This document shows positions 34,585 through 43,640 of a stretch of 64,000 nucleotides of DNA, piece after piece. The stretch spans positions 248,001 through 312,000 of the forward strand of contig NZ_JBFATZ010000009.1 in NCBI RefSeq assembly GCF_040678635.1, read 5' to 3'. The notes under the pieces were generated by a model. The model was not told where the DNA came from and made no database searches. It saw only the letters and a list, made by a program, of their open reading frames with translations. Numbering within the stretch: position 1 is the stretch's first letter; every line of letters starts with the position of its first letter. A program made the position numbers and the translations under genes. This stretch comes from Thermopolyspora sp040678635. Its GTDB lineage: Bacteria; Actinomycetota; Actinomycetes; Streptosporangiales; Streptosporangiaceae.

Positions 34585-35322
34585 CTACATCCGGAAACCG
34601 GCGGGCCCGCGCACCGCGGCGGCGGCCAGCTCCTTGACCCGGGCGGCGGATACCGGCACGCCGGGCGCCGCCTGGACCCAGGCCACCAGTTCGTGCACGG
34701 TGAGGCCGGACGGCGGCTGTCCCACGTACGGGAAGGCGTACAGCGGGGTGTTGGGCTCGCTGCGCCAGCTCTCCGCCAGCGTGCCGAGGTCCACCGCGTC
34801 GAAGCCCAGGGCGTCCAGCAGGTCGGCCACCTCTTCCTTGGCGGCCGGGTCGTCGCCGGACAGCGGCAGAGCGGTGCGGTCGGGTGCGCCGGCCGGGCGG
34901 TGCAGGTCCAGCAACTGCTTCGGGCCGATGGAATGCAGCGTCTTCACCACACGGGCGCCGGCGAGGTGGCGCTGCACCAGTTCGCTGGAGGTCAGCTCGT
35001 TGCCGTCGAGCTCCGGGACGCTCCACGTGGACGTCGGGGCGTAGTTCATCGGGTCGATCACGGTCTTGCCGGCGAGTTCCGAACGGGGCAGCCGCTCGTG
35101 CGCGGCCAACGGCACGGCCGCGAGGACCAGGTCGGCGGCTCGCGCCGCCTCGGCCGGGGTGGCCGCGCGGGCCCGCGGGCCGAGTTCGGCGACGAGGTCG
35201 GCCAGGGACTGCGGGCCGCGCGAGTTGCTCAGGATGACGTCGAGACCGGCGTCGACGGCGCGGCGGGCGACCCCGGCGCCGACCATTCCGGAGCCGATGA
35301 CGCCGAGGGTTGAGGTGCTCAC
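34585..35322 (-). CDS. NADPH-dependent F420 reductase-like oxidoreductase
   Basis: About 245 residues with an N-terminal Rossmann motif LGVIGSGMVGAGVARRAVDAG and the LSNSRGP segment that follows the NADP-binding strand in F420H2:NADP oxidoreductase-type proteins. PMNYAP and VKTLHSIGPKQLL are also typical. GTG 35322 has GGAG at ideal spacing (7 nt). Divergent from a LysR regulator. Whether it truly uses F420 is not decided by the sequence. Confidence 0.85.
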   Translation of the reverse strand: MSTSTLGVIGSGMVGAGVARRAVDAGLDVILSNSRGPQSLADLVAELGPRARAATPAEAARAADLVLAAVPLAAHERLPRSELAGKTVIDPMNYAPTSTWSVPELDGNELTSSELVQRHLAGARVVKTLHSIGPKQLLDLHRPAGAPDRTALPLSGDDPAAKEEVADLLDALGFDAVDLGTLAESWRSEPNTPLYAFPYVGQPPSGLTVHELVAWVQAAPGVPVSAARVKELAAAAVRGPAGFRM

Positions 35323-35447
35323 TTCTGCTCTCCATTCGGGTGTTCCACGCGTGGCGGCAACCGGCACGCGGGCCCGCGGCGGCGGGTCCGTGACCCATCA
35401 CAGCCGCAGCGACCTGCGGAAACAACGATCAGAATCGACTGGCAGCG

Positions 35448-35462
35448 ATCACATCATGTGAT
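35448..35462. promoter_or_regulatory. LysR-type palindromic operator
   Basis: ATCACAT-C-ATGTGAT, a perfect 7-bp-arm palindrome with the T-N11-A feature of LysR boxes, 12 bp before the lysR start in a divergent region. It would autoregulate lysR and control the reductase gene. Confidence 0.6.
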
Positions 35463-35474
35463 AGATCAGAAGGC

Positions 35475-36323
35475 ATGGAACTGAGGGCGCTGCATTACTT
35501 CGTGACCGTCGCCGAGGAACTGCACTTCGGCCGCGCGGCGCAACGGCTGCGCATCGTGCAGCCGGCGGTGAGCCAGCAGATCGCCCGGCTCGAACGCGAG
35601 CTCGGCGTGCGCCTGCTCCACCGCACGTCACGGACGGTACGGCTGACGCCCGCCGGTGAACGGGTACTCGCCGCGGCCCGAGAGACCCTGGCCGCGGCGG
35701 CCCGCGTCCGGGTGGTGGCCGGAGAGCCGGCGACCACCCTGCGGATCGGGGTGGCCTCCTGCGTCACCCCGCGCCTCGACCGAGCGCTGGCCCGCCTGCG
35801 CGACGGCGAACGCCCCGCCGAGCCCGAACTGGTCAACCTGCCGGTGACCGCGCGCCTCGACGCCGTCCGCGACGGCGAACTGGACCTGGCGCTGGTCCGC
35901 GGCGTGATCACGTCCACGGAGACGACCGTGGTGCGCGCCTGGTCCGAGCCGCTGCACGCGGTGGTGTCCGGCGAACACGCCGCCGCCGGCAAACCCGCGA
36001 TCAGCCTGCGCGACCTCGACCCGCACGGCCTGCGGCTGCCCGCCCGCCACACCGACCCCCCGCTGCACGACGCGATTCTCGCCGCCCTCCCCGTGGCACC
36101 GCCGCGACCGCCCGCCGGGGACCTGCTCAACGTGCTGTACGAGGTGGGCCGGGACCCCGAGGGCTGGACGCTGCTACCGGCCGAACAACTCGCCGGAACC
36201 CGCTCCGAACGGGTGCTTCAGGTCCCGCTCGACCCGCCGGTGACCATCGACGGCCACGTCGTGACGTCACTCGCCACGCCGACATCGTGCGTGGCGTCGT
36301 ACGTGGCCGCCTTCGCGGAATGA
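35475..36323 (+). CDS. LysR family transcriptional regulator
   Basis: A 282-residue LysR regulator: ELRALHYFVTVAEELHFGRAAQRLRIVQPAVSQQI (read in parts) is the N-terminal winged HTH, followed by a periplasmic-binding-like effector domain. Divergent from the NADP/F420-type reductase and probably its activator. Confidence 0.92.
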   Translation: MELRALHYFVTVAEELHFGRAAQRLRIVQPAVSQQIARLERELGVRLLHRTSRTVRLTPAGERVLAAARETLAAAARVRVVAGEPATTLRIGVASCVTPRLDRALARLRDGERPAEPELVNLPVTARLDAVRDGELDLALVRGVITSTETTVVRAWSEPLHAVVSGEHAAAGKPAISLRDLDPHGLRLPARHTDPPLHDAILAALPVAPPRPPAGDLLNVLYEVGRDPEGWTLLPAEQLAGTRSERVLQVPLDPPVTIDGHVVTSLATPTSCVASYVAAFAE

Positions 36324-36538
36324 CCGTCCTGGACGGCCGAGCCGGACCACTGCCGGCACGCCGCAGGGACGGACGGCCTCAGGCGGCCGCCGGACCACGT
36401 GCATACGCGCCATCGCCCTCGGACAGCTCGGGTCGCCGACGGTGAGCACGGGTCGCGCTTGGCGTCGTCGCGGGGGGAGGCCATCGCGTGCCGGTACGCC
36501 ATGACGGCGTCGTCGTTCCGCCCCTGCGGTGACGGAGA

Positions 36539-36925
36539 TCAGTTGACGGGGGCGAAGCGTACGGTCGCCTTCGAGCGACTGATCGAGACGATGCGGATGG
36601 AGATGCCGTTCAGGACGCTGACGCCGCCCTTGGTTATCGAAGCGCCACCGGAGACGCCGGGGCCTTTGGCCTTCACCCGCACCGATAGGCCGTGACGCGA
36701 GACGGTCAGCCTGGTGAAGCCGAAGCGCTCGGAGATTCTGAAGCTCACCGGCTTCCTCACGGTGATCGTGCAGCGCCCGTCGAAACACTCGCGGAACTTC
36801 GGTGCCTGTGCGCCTTCAACGGCCGCCGCGATGGTGCGAGGTTGTGCCTGCTGAGCGGCATGGGCGGGAGCCCCGACAGCCAGGAACGCCAGGAGCGCCA
36901 GAAGAGTGGTGGCCTTTCGGCGCAT
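36539..36925 (-). CDS. small secreted protein of unknown function
   Basis: A 128-residue protein with a clear Sec signal peptide (MRRKATTLLALLAFLAVGAPAHA) and a mature part rich in beta-forming residues with one Cys pair (ECFDGRC). No family recognised. AGGGGG at 4-nt spacing supports ATG 36925 over a longer start. The interval 36926-37572 contains one regulator relic and nothing else I can support. Confidence 0.65.
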   Translation of the reverse strand: MRRKATTLLALLAFLAVGAPAHAAQQAQPRTIAAAVEGAQAPKFRECFDGRCTITVRKPVSFRISERFGFTRLTVSRHGLSVRVKAKGPGVSGGASITKGGVSVLNGISIRIVSISRSKATVRFAPVN

Positions 36926-37188
36926 GAAGCCCCCTAGTGCCGTGTGTCTCGCGGTTGAGTCCACCATCAGCATGTGCGCATGGCGGCGGTGGAGCAAGCG
37001 CGTTCCCGGTTGTTCGTTTGGGCTTCGGAAATAGCGGCAGCAGAAAACTGCGCGGTCATGCGGCCGCCGGTCGCGTAACGCCTGTGCGTTCGGGTCGGTG
37101 GTGGGGCGTCCGCGACATCTGTTCGACCCGGATGGTGAAGTGTCGCGGCTGGGCCGCGGCGATGGACGGTTTGCCCGAACGGCTGCGA

Positions 37189-37356
37189 GGTCGTGCTCAG
37201 AGCGGTCCTGGTCAACCAGGCCGACCACGAAACCGACAGCCTCGCGGCTCACGCCGAGATAATGCTCTCCCTCCTGGCGCGGACGCCGAACGCCCCCTCA
37301 CTCCCGGCGAACGCGGTATCTTCCTCGAACTGCTGACCCGGCTCACCAAGAGCTGA
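37189..37356 (+). pseudogene. possible frameshifted MarR C-terminal fragment
   Basis: One frame reads EVVLRAVLVNQADHETDSLA then AHAEIMLSLLA, and a second frame ends LTPGERGIFLELLTRLTKS at TGA 37356. Joined, they resemble the last two helices of MarR regulators. No HTH remains. Confidence 0.35.
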
Positions 37357-37572
37357 CCACCGCCGCTCACCTGACGACCGGCCAGAAGGCCCCGCCAGGA
37401 ACCGAACCGGCCCCACGCGCTCGGCCGGGGGCCGGGCCGTCACCGCCCGCGACGACGAACAACCTCTCCGGCGACGACCGGCGCGAGCGGGTTTTCGGTT
37501 GCCGAGCCCCATGAGTGACTGATAACTTACACATGAAATATTTTGGTTACACGCAATCCCGAGGGGCGCGTC

Positions 37573-37923
37573 ATGACCGGATCGCACCCGACCGGCGACG
37601 ACCTCGTGGAGATGCTCGCGGCCCTGGCCAACCCCCTCCGCGTGCTCATCATCGCGAAACTGGCCAACGGCCGCGACTACGTGAGCCACCTAGCACGCGA
37701 AATCGGCGTGAGCCGCCCGCTGCTCCACATGCACCTGCGACGGCTGGAGGCCGCCGGCCTGATCGTCGGCACCCTGGAGCTGTCCGAGGACGGCAAGGCG
37801 ATGAAGTACTACGAGGTCGCCGACTTCAACCTCCACCTCACCGCCTCGACCCTGGCCGAGGCCGCCACAACCCTCACCCGGCCGGACCCGGAGAAGGGTC
37901 CCGGACCCAAGGAGCCCTCATGA
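37573..37923 (+). CDS. ArsR-type winged-helix regulator
   Basis: A 116-residue regulator: LAALANPLRVLIIAKLANG, then LAREIGVSRPLLHMHLRRLEAAGLI and the wing LELSEDGKAMKYYEV. No metal-binding Cys motif. ATG 37573 follows GAGGGG. Its stop overlaps the next gene (ATGA), a tight two-gene unit. Confidence 0.88.
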   Translation: MTGSHPTGDDLVEMLAALANPLRVLIIAKLANGRDYVSHLAREIGVSRPLLHMHLRRLEAAGLIVGTLELSEDGKAMKYYEVADFNLHLTASTLAEAATTLTRPDPEKGPGPKEPS

Positions 37924-38207
37924 CCCCCTACCTCGCGGTGTGGCCCTCCACCTGGCCCGAAACCGTCTTCCTCCTCGGCGTTCTCCTCTTAGCCACCTTC
38001 CTGATCAGCCTCGTCATCGTGGCCGTCTTCGAACACCGCAAGACCCGCCTCGCCGCCTCCCAGGCCGAAGACCTCCGCCAACTCGTCCGCCGCTTCGAGC
38101 AACTCGCCGAAAACACCCTCGACGCCCAGCAACGCGCCGCCGCCGACCTCGCCGAACTCCGCTCCCGCACCACCGCCATCGAACAGATCCTCCGCACCGT
38201 CGAGTGA
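37920..38207 (+). CDS. small single-pass membrane protein with coiled coil
   Basis: A 95-residue protein: one transmembrane segment (FLLGVLLLATFLISLVIVAVF) and a cytosolic helix with heptad-like spacing (EDLRQLVRRFEQLAENTLDA, then AELRSRTTAIEQIL). Overlaps the ArsR gene by 4 nt. It contains a rare TTA leucine codon near residue 23, which in mycelial actinomycetes can make translation depend on bldA. Function unknown; perhaps senses membrane state for the regulator. Confidence 0.75.
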   Translation: MTPYLAVWPSTWPETVFLLGVLLLATFLISLVIVAVFEHRKTRLAASQAEDLRQLVRRFEQLAENTLDAQQRAAADLAELRSRTTAIEQILRTVE

Positions 38208-38230
38208 CACCCGCCCGATGGGCACCGGAG

Positions 38231-39037
38231 TCAGGACAGCAGGGCCGCCTCCCACAGATGTTCGCGCTCCCGCGTGTATTCGGCGTCGTCGTACCAGATC
38301 TTGCCGTGGCCTTCGTGCCACAGGGTGGTCCAGGGCCGGGTGCCCTGCGCCGCCTGGTCACGGAGGAAGTCGTGCATGGAGCGGGTACGGCGGGCCAGCA
38401 GCGGAACGAGTTCGCGCCGCTGGGCCTCGCTGAGGCCGTACGCGTCGGCGAAGACGCGGACGCGGTCGGCCGCGTCGGGGCGTTGCCAGGTGGGATGGGC
38501 GGAGAGCGGGACGAAGCCGTGGATGGCGTAGGCGAGGTCCCACAGGCGGGTGCCGGGGGCGGCGCAGTCCCAGTCGATGAACATCCAACTCGTCTCGCCG
38601 TCGACGACCAGGTTCCAGGGGGCCAGATCGTGGTGGGCGATGATCTCGGCGCCGTCCGCCGGAATGAGCACCTGCCACTGAGCGTCAGGCGGCGGTACGA
38701 AGCCCTCCACGGCGTCATGAAAGTCCCTGATCAGCCCCGCGACCCGAGCCAACCGGGGGAGAGGGTCAAGCAGGGCGAAACGATCGGGCCACACGACCTC
38801 GCCGGGCGCGAAGCTGAGCACCTCGCGGCCCCGCTCGTCGATGCCGAGCGGACGAGGAGCGCCAGGGAAACCCACCTGCCATAGATGCGTGAGCAGCGCG
38901 TGCACGGCCGGAGTCCACGGCCCGCTGGGTCGGCGCACCGTGTCGCCCACACGCACCACACCGTCGCTGACGTTTCCGCCATGAAGAGGCTGCTCGTGCT
39001 GCACATATCCAGTGTGCTGCCCGCCCGACGCCTTCAT
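38231..39037 (-). CDS. aminoglycoside-phosphotransferase-fold kinase
   Basis: A 268-residue APH-fold protein. The Brenner motif reads IAHHDLAPWN and the metal-binding motif FIDWDCAAPG. The N-terminal lobe is short. The start may be ATG 39037 or GTG 39004; neither has a good ribosome-binding site. Isolated; its substrate may be a sugar, amine or antibiotic and cannot be predicted. Confidence 0.8.
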   Translation of the reverse strand: MKASGGQHTGYVQHEQPLHGGNVSDGVVRVGDTVRRPSGPWTPAVHALLTHLWQVGFPGAPRPLGIDERGREVLSFAPGEVVWPDRFALLDPLPRLARVAGLIRDFHDAVEGFVPPPDAQWQVLIPADGAEIIAHHDLAPWNLVVDGETSWMFIDWDCAAPGTRLWDLAYAIHGFVPLSAHPTWQRPDAADRVRVFADAYGLSEAQRRELVPLLARRTRSMHDFLRDQAAQGTRPWTTLWHEGHGKIWYDDAEYTREREHLWEAALLS

Positions 39038-39060
39038 CGCCCGATCTTTGCGATCAACTG

Positions 39061-39267
39061 AAGGGCGAGTGGCAAGCCGACCTATCCGGGGCGACGAGCG
39101 GGCTAACCAGACATCGCCACGCCACGCAGATCGAAGGCCGCCCAGACGACTTTGCCATAAGCCAGACCCAGCTCAGCCGGATCGAGTCGGGGCGACCGGT
39201 GCAGGATCTCATCCCTTTGATTCGAAGCACGATGCCGCCGGATTTCAAGCGAGGAGTCGCCTGCTGA
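39061..39267 (+). pseudogene. XRE-family regulator fragment
   Basis: In frame from about 39061 to TGA 39267: ATQIEGRPDDFAISQTQLSR, then IESGRPVQDLIPLIR, the recognition-helix part of an XRE HTH. No N-terminus or C-terminal domain remains, and it overlaps the 3' end of the NTPase gene on the other strand. Confidence 0.5.
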
Positions 39268-39775
39268 GTTCTTCGGGGAGCCTGTCGCGGTTCGCCTTGG
39301 TCACCGTCACTGTTTCGACGTACGGCAGGGCCTTGAGCGCGTCGGTTACCGGGTGTGGCCGCTCATGGACGGTGGCGACGAGTGGGATGTCGGCGGTGAA
39401 GAGTACGTTGAGCCGGGCGACGAAAGGCTGTGAAAGCAACTCCATCATGCCGATCTCGTCGAGGATGACGATGGCGTCGGGGGTGGAAAGCGCGTGCTCG
39501 ATCGCAGGCAGGGCGATGCGCTCGAAGGCCGCGATGTCCACCCGGTAACGACCGACGCGAGGGCCCGAGTTTCGGTCGATGTGGGCCAGGACGGCCCCGG
39601 GACCGCCGATTTCAGTGACCATGAAGCCGAGGCGAGCGCCCTCTTCGCGTATCTCATCGGTGAGAAAGCCGCGTACCGGCGCCTCGGCCTCGCGGAGCGT
39701 CTCGGCCAGTCGGCGGACCAATGTGGTCTTGCCGGTTCGGGGAGGCGCGGTGAGCAGGATGTGGATACGGCGCAT
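39245..39775 (-). CDS. THEP1-like nucleoside-triphosphatase
   Basis: A 176-residue P-loop NTPase. APPRTGKTT is the Walker A, VILDEIGMME the Walker B, and GFLTDEIREEGARLGF matches the NTPase_1 (THEP1) family. GAAGG lies about 10 nt before ATG 39775. Monocistronic. These enzymes hydrolyse NTPs in vitro; the cellular role is unknown. Confidence 0.85.
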   Translation of the reverse strand: MRRIHILLTAPPRTGKTTLVRRLAETLREAEAPVRGFLTDEIREEGARLGFMVTEIGGPGAVLAHIDRNSGPRVGRYRVDIAAFERIALPAIEHALSTPDAIVILDEIGMMELLSQPFVARLNVLFTADIPLVATVHERPHPVTDALKALPYVETVTVTKANRDRLPEELSRRLLA

Positions 39776-39890
39776 ATCGGTACGACCTTCATGAGGTGGC
39801 GGCATGCCTCGGCGCTTGTGCGCCTCGCTCCAGATTGAGCATTGCCGTCGGGCACCGAATCGAACGGGTTGGGGCGGCGATTGCCGAGAT

Positions 39891-39907
39891 GCGGGTTCGA
39901 TCCCCGC
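39891..39907 (+). other. isolated tRNA T-arm-like hairpin
   Basis: GCGGG-TTCGATC-CCCGC has the exact 5-bp stem and 7-nt loop of a tRNA T-arm, but no acceptor, anticodon or D-arm partners could be found around it. Possibly the relic of a tRNA 3' end. Confidence 0.3.
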
Positions 39908-40115
39908 TGGGCGTAGCCCCTGGGGGGCGCTCCTTTTCGGGCGCTGATCACCCGATCCGATGCGTCCGGCCCGCGAGTCCGGCCCGGTTCGCCCGGTACG
40001 CGCGTCGGCCGGGCTCATCTCTGCCGCGTTCGCGTCCGTGGTCGGCACGGTTCTGGGAGGTCCAGGAGGGGGCGGCCGTACGCGCGATGCCAGGCGTACG
40101 GCCGCTGCGCCCCAG

Positions 40116-41183
40116 TCAGGTGGCGAGGAACCGTTCGTGGAAGACGTGCTCCTCGGGCACGATCCCGGCGACGGCGCGCGTCACCGCGTCCACCATTGGC
40201 GGCGGGCCGCAGATGTATATATCTGGAATATCTCCCAGCTCGCTGAGGGCCGCCGCCACCGCGTCCGCCGGTGTGCCCGAGCGCCCCGACCACGACTCGC
40301 CCGGCCGCCAGACGCACACCTCGTACTCGAATCCCGGCAACTCGTCCGCCACCGCGTCGAGCTCAGCCAGCCCGAATACGTCCGGCTCCTCGTTCACGCC
40401 GAGGAACAGCCGTGCCGGATGCGGCTCCTGCCATTCGGCCATGTGGCGCACCATGGACAGCAGCGGTGCCAGCCCGGTGCCCCCGGCCACGAACCAGCGG
40501 GGCCGCAGGCCGGTCTCCCGCAGCCCGAACGCTCCCTGCGGGCCGTGCACGATCAGCCGTGCCCCGGCCTGGGCACGCTCCCGCAGATACCCGGAGAACG
40601 CACCGTCGGGCCGCAACCGGATGTAGAACTCCAGCAGGCCTTCCCAGTTGCCGGTGTTGGCGAGCGAGTAGGCCCGCTTCACCTCTTCCCCGGGCACCTC
40701 CAGCTCGACGAACTGACCGGGCTCGAACTGGCAGTCAAGACCGGCCTCGCCGTCCTCCTCCAGCCGCAGTTCCAGCCGCACCGTCTCCCGCGCCACCTCC
40801 TCCAGCGCGGTGATCACGCCCTCGCGCACCGGGATGCCGCCGTACAGGATCCTCGACGACTCGTACGGCAGCGCCACCGACAGCGGCCCGCACGGCACCG
40901 TACGGCACAGCAGCACCTCGCCGCGCACCCGACGCTCCTCGGGCAGCGCCGCCGCCGCGTACGACTCCAGCTCGTACCCGCCGTCGAGGACGGACGCGTG
41001 GCAGGACCCGCAGGTGCCGCTTCGGCATGAGGACGGCAACGCCGCCCCGGCCTCCCGCGCCGCCTCAAGCACGTTCTGCCCGGGCGCGCACGCGATCTCC
41101 AGGCGCTCCCCGTCGCTGGTGGTGAGCGTCACCGCATGCCCTTGTGCGGCGGCGGCCACCCCCGCCTCGGCGATCGACGTCAT
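40116..41183 (-). CDS. hcr: Hcr-like NADH oxidoreductase (2Fe-2S, FAD, NAD domains)
   Basis: A 355-residue electron-transfer protein for the hybrid-cluster protein. The plant-type 2Fe-2S domain is N-terminal (CRSGTCGSC about residues 53-61, with a later LLCRTV Cys), followed by an FAD domain (RAYSLAN) and an NAD domain (VAGGTGLAPLLSM, ICGPPPMVDAV). This order (ferredoxin first) differs from E. coli Hcr. ATG 41183 overlaps the hcp stop as ATGA, so the two are coupled. It would pass electrons from NADH to Hcp. Confidence 0.88.
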   Translation of the reverse strand: MTSIAEAGVAAAAQGHAVTLTTSDGERLEIACAPGQNVLEAAREAGAALPSSCRSGTCGSCHASVLDGGYELESYAAAALPEERRVRGEVLLCRTVPCGPLSVALPYESSRILYGGIPVREGVITALEEVARETVRLELRLEEDGEAGLDCQFEPGQFVELEVPGEEVKRAYSLANTGNWEGLLEFYIRLRPDGAFSGYLRERAQAGARLIVHGPQGAFGLRETGLRPRWFVAGGTGLAPLLSMVRHMAEWQEPHPARLFLGVNEEPDVFGLAELDAVADELPGFEYEVCVWRPGESWSGRSGTPADAVAAALSELGDIPDIYICGPPPMVDAVTRAVAGIVPEEHVFHERFLAT

Positions 41184-42841
41184 GCCCGCTCCAAGGCGTT
41201 CGCGAGATCCTTCTCCACGTCTCCGACCTTTCGCAGCCCGAACCGCTCGACGAGCTCGTCCACGAGTGCCGGGGTGAGGAACGCGGGCAGTTCCGGCCCG
41301 ATGTGGATCCCTCGCAACCCGAGCGCCAGCAGCGTGAGCAGCACGGCGATCGCCTTCTGCTCGGTCCACGCGAGCGCGAGCGTCAGCGGCAGCTCGTTGA
41401 TGTCGCACTCGAACGCGTCCGCCAGGGCTGTGGCGATCTTGATGGCCGAGTAGGAGTCGTTGCACTGTCCGACGTCGAGCAGTCGCGGAATGCCGCCGAT
41501 CTCTCCGAAGTCGTGCCAGTTGAATCGGTACTTGGCGCATCCCAGGGTCAGGATGACGGTGTCCTGCGGCGCCGCGAGCGCCAGGTCGCCGTAGTAGTCC
41601 CGTCCCGGCGTGGGACCGTCGCAGCCGCCGATGAGGAAGAAGTGGCGGATCGCGCCCTTTCGCACCGCCTCCACCACCTGGTCGGATACGGCGAGCACGC
41701 TGTCGCGCCCGAACCCGACGGTGATGTACTGCTCCTCGCCGTCCTCCGCGAACCCCGGCAGCGCCTGTGCGGCCCGGATCAGCGGCGCGAAGTCGTGGTC
41801 GGCGATGTGCCGCACCCCCGGCCATCCCACCGGTCCGGCGGTGAAGATTCGCCGCCGGTAGCTCGCGTGCGGCTCGATGATGCAGTTCGACGTCATCAGA
41901 ATCGGCCCGGGGAACGCCGCGAACTCCCGCTGCTGGTCGTGCCAGGCCCCGCCGTAGTTGCCCACCAGGTGCGGGTACGCCTTCAGCAGCGGATAGGCGT
42001 GCGCGGGCAGCATCTCGCCGTGCGTGTAGACGTTGATCCCGGTGTCCTTGGTCTGCTCAAGCAGGGCGGCCAGGTCGCGCAGGTCGTGTCCGCTGACCAG
42101 GATCGCCTTGCCCGCCACCGGCGTGATCCGTACGGCGGTGGGCTGCTGTGCCCCGAACGTCCCGGTGTTCGCCGCGTCGAGCGTCTCGATGACCTTGAGG
42201 TTGAGCCGCCCGAGCCCGAGCGCCCCTTCCAGCAGCGCGCCCGCGTCCGTCGGCTCCTCCGCCAGGTACGCCAGCGCGTCCTCGATGCCGGCGAACACGT
42301 CGGCCCGCCGATGGCCGAGCACGTTCGCGTGGTAGGCGTACGCGCAAATGCCCTTCAACGCGTACAGGTGCAGCGCCCGCAGCCCGACGATGTCCGGCCC
42401 GACGATCTCGATGCCCTTGCGCACGCCCTCGGCCGCCGCCTGCCGCCCCAGCCCGTCCTGGTCGGCCGCGGGCTCCCAGGCGGCGGGCCCGGTCAGGGTC
42501 TCCGGCTCCAGGCCGTGCGCCCGCGCGGCCTCCTCGTACCGGCGGCGGACCCGGTCCCGTACGGCCGCCGCCTCCCGCAGCAGCCCGCCGAACCGGGTCG
42601 GGTTGAAGTTGACGTTGGTGAGCGTGGTGAAGACCGCGTAGAGGATGAACTCGGTCGCCTCGTCGTCGGGCGCGCCCAGGGCGCGGGCCCTGGAGGCGTA
42701 CTGCGCGATGCCCTTGACCGCGTGCAGCAGCAGATCCTGCAGGTCGGACGTGATCGCGTCCTTGCCGCAGTTGCCGACCGGGCCGCCGCACCCGGCGATC
42801 GTGCCGGTGCGATCGGTCTGCTCGCATTGGTAACAGAACAC
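41180..42841 (-). CDS. hcp: hydroxylamine reductase / hybrid-cluster protein
   Basis: A 553-residue Hcp, implicated in NO and hydroxylamine reduction under low oxygen. N-terminal cysteines at 3, 6, 18 and 25 (CX2CX11CX6C) fit the E. coli-type [2Fe-2S] class. Later ligands appear in SNCIIEP, GGCDG, LTLGCAKYRFN and VGQCNDS. GTG 42841 follows GGAG at 7 nt. Downstream of a Crp/Fnr gene and an FNR-like site, so it is probably induced by nitrosative or anaerobic stress. Confidence 0.95.
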   Translation of the reverse strand: MFCYQCEQTDRTGTIAGCGGPVGNCGKDAITSDLQDLLLHAVKGIAQYASRARALGAPDDEATEFILYAVFTTLTNVNFNPTRFGGLLREAAAVRDRVRRRYEEAARAHGLEPETLTGPAAWEPAADQDGLGRQAAAEGVRKGIEIVGPDIVGLRALHLYALKGICAYAYHANVLGHRRADVFAGIEDALAYLAEEPTDAGALLEGALGLGRLNLKVIETLDAANTGTFGAQQPTAVRITPVAGKAILVSGHDLRDLAALLEQTKDTGINVYTHGEMLPAHAYPLLKAYPHLVGNYGGAWHDQQREFAAFPGPILMTSNCIIEPHASYRRRIFTAGPVGWPGVRHIADHDFAPLIRAAQALPGFAEDGEEQYITVGFGRDSVLAVSDQVVEAVRKGAIRHFFLIGGCDGPTPGRDYYGDLALAAPQDTVILTLGCAKYRFNWHDFGEIGGIPRLLDVGQCNDSYSAIKIATALADAFECDINELPLTLALAWTEQKAIAVLLTLLALGLRGIHIGPELPAFLTPALVDELVERFGLRKVGDVEKDLANALERA

Positions 42842-42907
42842 GCCGTTCTCCCGTGAGTAGTAGTCGCCTTGCGAGCGAGATACTTCAGCGGAGACGGCCC
42901 GTTTTCC

Positions 42908-42921
42908 TTGACGCGGGTCAA
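42908..42921. promoter_or_regulatory. FNR/NnrR-like site TTGAC-N4-GTCAA
   Basis: A perfect inverted repeat TTGAC-GCGG-GTCAA centred about 73 bp upstream of hcp and overlapping the stop codon of the Crp/Fnr gene. This is the spacing and core expected for FNR/DNR/NnrR regulators. A weaker match, CTGAA-N4-GTCAA, lies at 43865-43878 upstream of the regulator itself. Confidence 0.65.
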
Positions 42922-43640
42922 CCGGCGGCGTCGAGGGGCGGCATTGTGGCCGAACTCACGGCCAGCTCCAGCCGACCTTCCAGCTTCGGCACGTCGTGCA
43001 GCGTGATCCGGCGCCCCTCCACGCTGATCAGCCCTTCGTCGGACAGGTCGCGCAGCACCCGGGACAGCGTCTCGGGCGCGATGTTCAGCCGCGAGGCGAG
43101 CACGTGCTTGCGGGTCGGCAGCGTGACGACCCGCTCGTCCGCGGTGCCGCCGACGAGCGCCGCCTCGGCGAGCAGGAAGCCCACGACCCGCTGGATGGCC
43201 GAGCGCAGCGAGTACGCCTCGACGTCGCGGATGAGGCGGCGCAGCCGTACCGCCATGTTGGCCAGCAGCCGCCGCGCGAACGACGGATCCCGGTCGAGCA
43301 GGTCGAGCACGGCCTTGCTGGACACCGCGAGCAGCGTCGTGCCGACGAGCGCCGTCGCCGTGACCGGGTACCGCAGCCCGTCGAAGACCACGGCCTCGCC
43401 GAAACTCTCCCGCACGGTGACGATCTCCACGACCTTCTCGGCTCCGTCCGCCGTGGAGACGGACAGCTGCATCTGGCCGCGCAGCACGAAGAAGAAGCCG
43501 CGGACCGGGTCCCCCTGGTGGAACAGGATCTCGCCCCTGTGCAGCTCGGTGATGTGGGAACCGGCAGTGACGATCTCCATTTGCTCCGGCGTGAGCCCCG
43601 AGAAAAGCGGCAACCGAGCCAAAAGATCGATCAGCCCCAC
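42918..43640 (-). CDS. Crp/Fnr family transcriptional regulator
   Basis: About 240 residues: cyclic-nucleotide-binding-like domain (LFSGLTPEQMEIV, GEILFHQGDPVRGFFFVLRG) and a C-terminal winged helix (TRKHVLASRLNIAPETLSRVLRDLSDEGLI). There is no N-terminal Fe-S Cys cluster, so it is not a classical FNR; a heme-based NO sensor like DNR/NnrR is possible. GTG 43640 is chosen for the strong GGAAGGAG just upstream. It sits directly before hcp-hcr. Confidence 0.88.
   Translation of the reverse strand: MGLIDLLARLPLFSGLTPEQMEIVTAGSHITELHRGEILFHQGDPVRGFFFVLRGQMQLSVSTADGAEKVVEIVTVRESFGEAVVFDGLRYPVTATALVGTTLLAVSSKAVLDLLDRDPSFARRLLANMAVRLRRLIRDVEAYSLRSAIQRVVGFLLAEAALVGGTADERVVTLPTRKHVLASRLNIAPETLSRVLRDLSDEGLISVEGRRITLHDVPKLEGRLELAVSSATMPPLDAAG

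Noticed and set aside
39830..39920. A complete tRNA around the T-arm-like hairpin at 39891
   Set aside because: No acceptor stem, anticodon arm or D-arm of correct spacing could be formed.
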